From an uncultured Nitrospiraceae bacterium (GTDB lineage Bacteria > Nitrospirota > Thermodesulfovibrionia > Thermodesulfovibrionales > Thermodesulfovibrionaceae), in assembly GCA_937139565.1 (NCBI GenBank), contig CAKZQH010000072.1:1-64000 (forward strand): a stretch of 64,000 bases of DNA, given 5' to 3'. The position numbers and the translations under genes are program-made. Positions 61,696-64,000 of the stretch are shown piece by piece. The notes beneath the pieces are model-generated. The model did not search any database. It had not been told where the DNA came from and saw only the letters and a list, made by a program, of their open reading frames with translations. Position 1 is the stretch's first letter. The number at the start of each line of letters is the position of its first letter.

Positions 61696-63176
61696 TTTTG
61701 TTCAGGTCTTAAAAGAGGAAAGAGAATTACATCCCTAATCGATTGATTATCTGTAAGTAACATAACAAGTCTGTCTATTCCTATTCCTTCTCCTGCAGCA
61801 GGAGGCATGCCTATTTCAAGAGCTCTTATGAAATCCTCGTCAAGCTCAGGAACCTCTTCATCTCCTTTAAGTCTCTCCTCAAGCTGTTGAAGAAATCTTT
61901 CCTTCTGATCTATTGGATCGTTTAATTCTGAAAAAGCATTGGCTATTTCTCGTCCTGCAATAAATAGCTCAAATCTCTCAACGAGCTCTGGATTATCTCT
62001 TTTTCTCTTTGCAAGGGGGGATAACTCTACAGGATAATCAATAATAAATGTAGGCTGAATTAACTGAGGTTCGACTACTTCTTTAAATATTTCGTCAAGA
62101 ACTTTTGAAAGACTACTTTCTTTGGGTATATCTATTCCTTTTTCAAGAGCCCACTTTCTTGCAAGTTCAGCATCTTTGAAAATATTTTCTGGAACCCCTC
62201 TTTCTTTCAATGCATCATACATGGAGATTTTCTTATAGGGTGGAGTAAAGTCAAGGATGTAGTCCCCGAATTTTACTTGAAGGCTTCCACACACCTTCTG
62301 CACAATATAGCTTAAAAGCTTTTCTGTAAAACTCATAAGCCAGTTGTAATCCTTGTAAGCTACATAGAACTCTATCATTGTGAATTCAGGATTGTGCTTT
62401 GTGGAGATACCCTCGTTTCTAAAGTTTTTACCTATCTCATATACTCTTTCAAATCCACCAACTAAAAGTCTTTTTAAATAAAGCTCTGGTGCGATTCTCA
62501 GGAAAAGTTCCATATCAAGGGCTTCGTGGTAAGTTTTAAAAGGTTTTGCCCTTGCACCACCTGCAATGGTATGCATCATTGGTGTTTCAACTTCAAGAAA
62601 ACCCTCTTCTTCAAGAAAATCTCTTAGGGATTTTATAATCTGCTGTCTCTTAACAAAGGTTTCTTTAACTGACGGATTTACGATGAGGTCCACATATCTT
62701 TGTCTGTATCTTGCCTCAATATCCTTTAATCCATGCCATTTCTCTGGAAGAGGTCTCAGAGACTTACTTAGAAATTCAAAATTGTGAACTTCAATGGTTA
62801 ATTCATTAGTTTTAGTTCGAAAAAGCCTACCACTTACGCCAATTATGTCGCCAATGTCAAGGTTTTTAATCAGTTGAAACTTATCTCCCAAGATGTCTTT
62901 TCTAAGATATATTTGAATTTTGCCCTTCGAATCCTGTAAATGGGCAAATACTGCCTTTCCAAAATCTCTAAGGAGTATAATTCTTCCTGCAATTGAAACC
63001 TCTATGGTTTGGTTTTCGAATTGTTCTTTCTCTAACTCCCCATATTCTTTGTGAATTTGTTCTGATGAGTGGGAAGGCTCAAAGGTACCGTTATAGGGTT
63101 CAATCCCTAAGCTTCTAAGTGTATCGAGTTTTTTGATCCTCTGTTGAATAAGTTCAGAAAGTGGTGTTTCTTGCAT
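61692..63176 (-). CDS. lysS: lysyl-tRNA synthetase (class II)
   Basis: From ATG 63176 (MQETPLSELIQQRIKKL) the product is about 494 residues, the usual size. A GAGGGGG lies 12 bases upstream. The earlier ATG at 63212 lacks a ribosome site and nearly touches the tRNA-Pro gene. It has the N-terminal OB fold (about 55-150), motif 2 FRNEGISTKHNPEFTMIEFY and motif 3 GIGIDRLVMLL near the C-terminus. It charges tRNA-Lys. Confidence 0.95.
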   Translation of the reverse strand: MQETPLSELIQQRIKKLDTLRSLGIEPYNGTFEPSHSSEQIHKEYGELEKEQFENQTIEVSIAGRIILLRDFGKAVFAHLQDSKGKIQIYLRKDILGDKFQLIKNLDIGDIIGVSGRLFRTKTNELTIEVHNFEFLSKSLRPLPEKWHGLKDIEARYRQRYVDLIVNPSVKETFVKRQQIIKSLRDFLEEEGFLEVETPMMHTIAGGARAKPFKTYHEALDMELFLRIAPELYLKRLLVGGFERVYEIGKNFRNEGISTKHNPEFTMIEFYVAYKDYNWLMSFTEKLLSYIVQKVCGSLQVKFGDYILDFTPPYKKISMYDALKERGVPENIFKDAELARKWALEKGIDIPKESSLSKVLDEIFKEVVEPQLIQPTFIIDYPVELSPLAKRKRDNPELVERFELFIAGREIANAFSELNDPIDQKERFLQQLEERLKGDEEVPELDEDFIRALEIGMPPAAGEGIGIDRLVMLLTDNQSIRDVILFPLLRPEQK

Positions 63177-63219
63177 ACTTAAAATTATCCCCCTCAAAAT
63201 TAAAATTTTCATTAAAAAA

Positions 63220-63294
63220 TCGGGGCGAGCCGATTTGAACGGCCGACCACTCGCACCCCAAGCGAGTGCGCTAACCAGGCTGCGCTACGCCCCG
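63220..63294 (-). tRNA. tRNA-Pro (anticodon GGG)
   Basis: The minus strand folds into a tRNA with acceptor stem CGGGGCG/CGCCCCG and D arm GCGCAGCCTGGTTAGCGC. The anticodon stem CTCGC/GCGAG encloses TTGGGGT with anticodon GGG, and the T arm is GGCCGTTCAAATCGGCT-like. The C1-G72 end and discriminator A fit tRNA-Pro. CCA is not encoded. Confidence 0.95.
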
Positions 63295-63296
63295 AT

Positions 63297-63650
63297 TTAG
63301 GTAAGCATATTTAAAATCTCTTTTAAGCGAATTTTTATTTTTTCTATTATATCCTCTTTTGTTGGAATTTCACCAGTGTCTATTTGATTATCATATACTT
63401 TTGAAAGTTTTTTTCTAACTCCTTCAATTGTATATTTTTCCTCATAAAGCATCTTCTTTATCAACAGAATGATTTCAATGTCTTTTATTGTATAAAGCCT
63501 TTGACCGCTTTTTGTTTTTTTTGGTTTTAAGAAGGGAAATTCGGTCTCCCAATATCTTAAAACATATGGTTCTACACCAACTATTCTACTTGTCTCTCCG
63601 ATTTTATAGAACAGTTTATAGGGAAACTCTCTTTGAAGAGGCTCTCCCAT
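63297..63650 (-). CDS. MerR-family transcriptional regulator
   Basis: The 117-residue protein has the MerR winged helix (about 12-80): FYKIGETSRIVGVEPYVLRYWETEFPFLKP, then SGQRLYTIKDIEIILLIKKML. A short dimerisation helix follows and there is no metal- or drug-binding domain. This small type is commonly encoded next to ihfA in anaerobic delta-type bacteria. It lies one base after the IHF gene. Confidence 0.85.
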   Translation of the reverse strand: MGEPLQREFPYKLFYKIGETSRIVGVEPYVLRYWETEFPFLKPKKTKSGQRLYTIKDIEIILLIKKMLYEEKYTIEGVRKKLSKVYDNQIDTGEIPTKEDIIEKIKIRLKEILNMLT

Positions 63651-63651
63651 T

Positions 63652-63933
63652 TTAAGCTTTCTTCTGGATAACTTGCTTTAACTGTTCACTTGGTCTAAAG
63701 CTTACGATTTTTCTAGGTTTTATTTCTACAGCTTCCATTGTTTTAGGATTTCTTCCAACTCTTTTTCCTTTATTTCTTACTGTAAACACACCAAAACCTG
63801 ATATTTTAACAATCTCCTCTTCAACTAAAGCTTCTTTCATTGTGTCGAAAACTGTTTCAACAATTTTCTGAATTTCTGTTTTTGGAAGTCCCACTCTTTC
63901 AAAGATAAAATTAACAATATCCGCCTTCGTCAT
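63652..63933 (-). CDS. ihfA: integration host factor alpha / HU-family protein
   Basis: The 93-residue protein starts MTKADIVNFIFERVGLPKTE and carries the conserved KISGFGVFTVRNKGKRVGRNP (about 42-63) with the DNA-intercalating proline arm and the C-terminal KPRKIVSFRPSEQLK. Length and sequence fit IHF alpha. It binds and bends DNA. AAGGAGG precedes the ATG by five bases. Confidence 0.9.
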   Translation of the reverse strand: MTKADIVNFIFERVGLPKTEIQKIVETVFDTMKEALVEEEIVKISGFGVFTVRNKGKRVGRNPKTMEAVEIKPRKIVSFRPSEQLKQVIQKKA

Positions 63934-63967
63934 TCCTGCCTCCTTACCTTAATGGAAATCTTAGAAT

Positions 63968-63996
63968 TTTATCTTATTTTATTCTAATTATGTCAA
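63968..63996 (-). promoter_or_regulatory. sigma70 promoter of ihfA
   Basis: The minus strand reads TTGACA (63991-63996), a 17-base spacer and GATAAA (63968-63973). The -35 is a full consensus match and the -10 matches four of six. It is about 35 bases before the IHF start codon. Confidence 0.6.
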
Positions 63997-64000
63997 GTTA

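Overview
The window is an AT-rich chromosomal segment from a Gram-negative anaerobe. It encodes outer-membrane biogenesis factors (TamB, an Omp85 protein, Lol transporter), a TonB-dependent receptor, system II cytochrome c maturation, a 17-heme c-type cytochrome, ferredoxin-linked 2-oxoacid oxidoreductase subunits and an iron-sulfur flavoprotein. This mix resembles Thermodesulfovibrio-like Nitrospirota; that assignment is an inference from gene content and composition, not a database match.

Layout. 1-760: the 5' part of an IS110-family transposase (minus strand, running off the left edge), with a structured upstream RNA that looks like an IS110 bridge RNA. 1021-1875: a Clp1/Grc3-type polynucleotide kinase. 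1876-2961: a decayed insertion sequence with REP-like repeats. 2962-7395 (minus): DUF3108 protein, a short UvrA and RluD. 7501-14522 (plus): TamB, a seven-POTRA Omp85 protein and a SurA-like chaperone. 14512-18861 (minus): ProS, Ppx/GppA, 2-oxoacid:ferredoxin oxidoreductase beta and gamma, acetyltransferase. 19084-21614 (minus): MtaB and MiaB. 21768-23750: CPA2 antiporter. 23818-28529 (minus): Fe-S flavoprotein, tRNA-Ser, a hypothetical protein, a cytochrome c3 / cytochrome b / 17-heme cytochrome module and a periplasmic thioredoxin-like protein. 28608-42399 (plus): ResB, CcsA, TsaD, ArgG, DprA, a small hypothetical protein, TopA, SRP RNA, DnaX, YbaB, RecR, RodZ-like protein, RNase R. 42380-50521 (minus): a chelate or metal uptake operon (TonB receptor with a frameshift, FmdE-domain protein, CooC-like ATPase, TrmO-like protein, binding protein, permease, ATPase, methyltransferase). 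50522-51727: its regulatory leader, repeats and a THEP1 gene fragment. 51728-56288 (minus): DUF4126, DUF1284, adenine deaminase and a legumain/caspase-like secreted protease. 56820-58445: chemoreceptor. 58446-59556: a second decayed element. 59557-63933 (minus): LolD, small membrane protein, LolC/E, LysS, tRNA-Pro, MerR regulator, IHF alpha.

The most interesting feature is the 5' leader of the uptake operon (50522-50660, minus strand). It starts just downstream of a plausible promoter and holds four short hairpins with similar A-N-G-A-A pentaloops arranged in two pairs. The first pair overlaps an intrinsic terminator. The second pair overlaps an 11-bp anti-Shine-Dalgarno helix that would hide the ribosome binding site of the TonB receptor gene. 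This is the architecture of a tandem switch acting on both transcription and translation, and I cannot assign it to a riboswitch class I know.

The operon downstream probably imports a metal chelate or corrinoid-like compound through the outer membrane (TonB receptor) and inner membrane (FecB/C/D-type transporter). The FmdE-domain and CooC-like proteins suggest metal handling. Other notable points are a UvrA without its insertion domain, an SRP RNA gene that overlaps the 3' end of topA, and three related repeat clusters derived from a degenerate IS.
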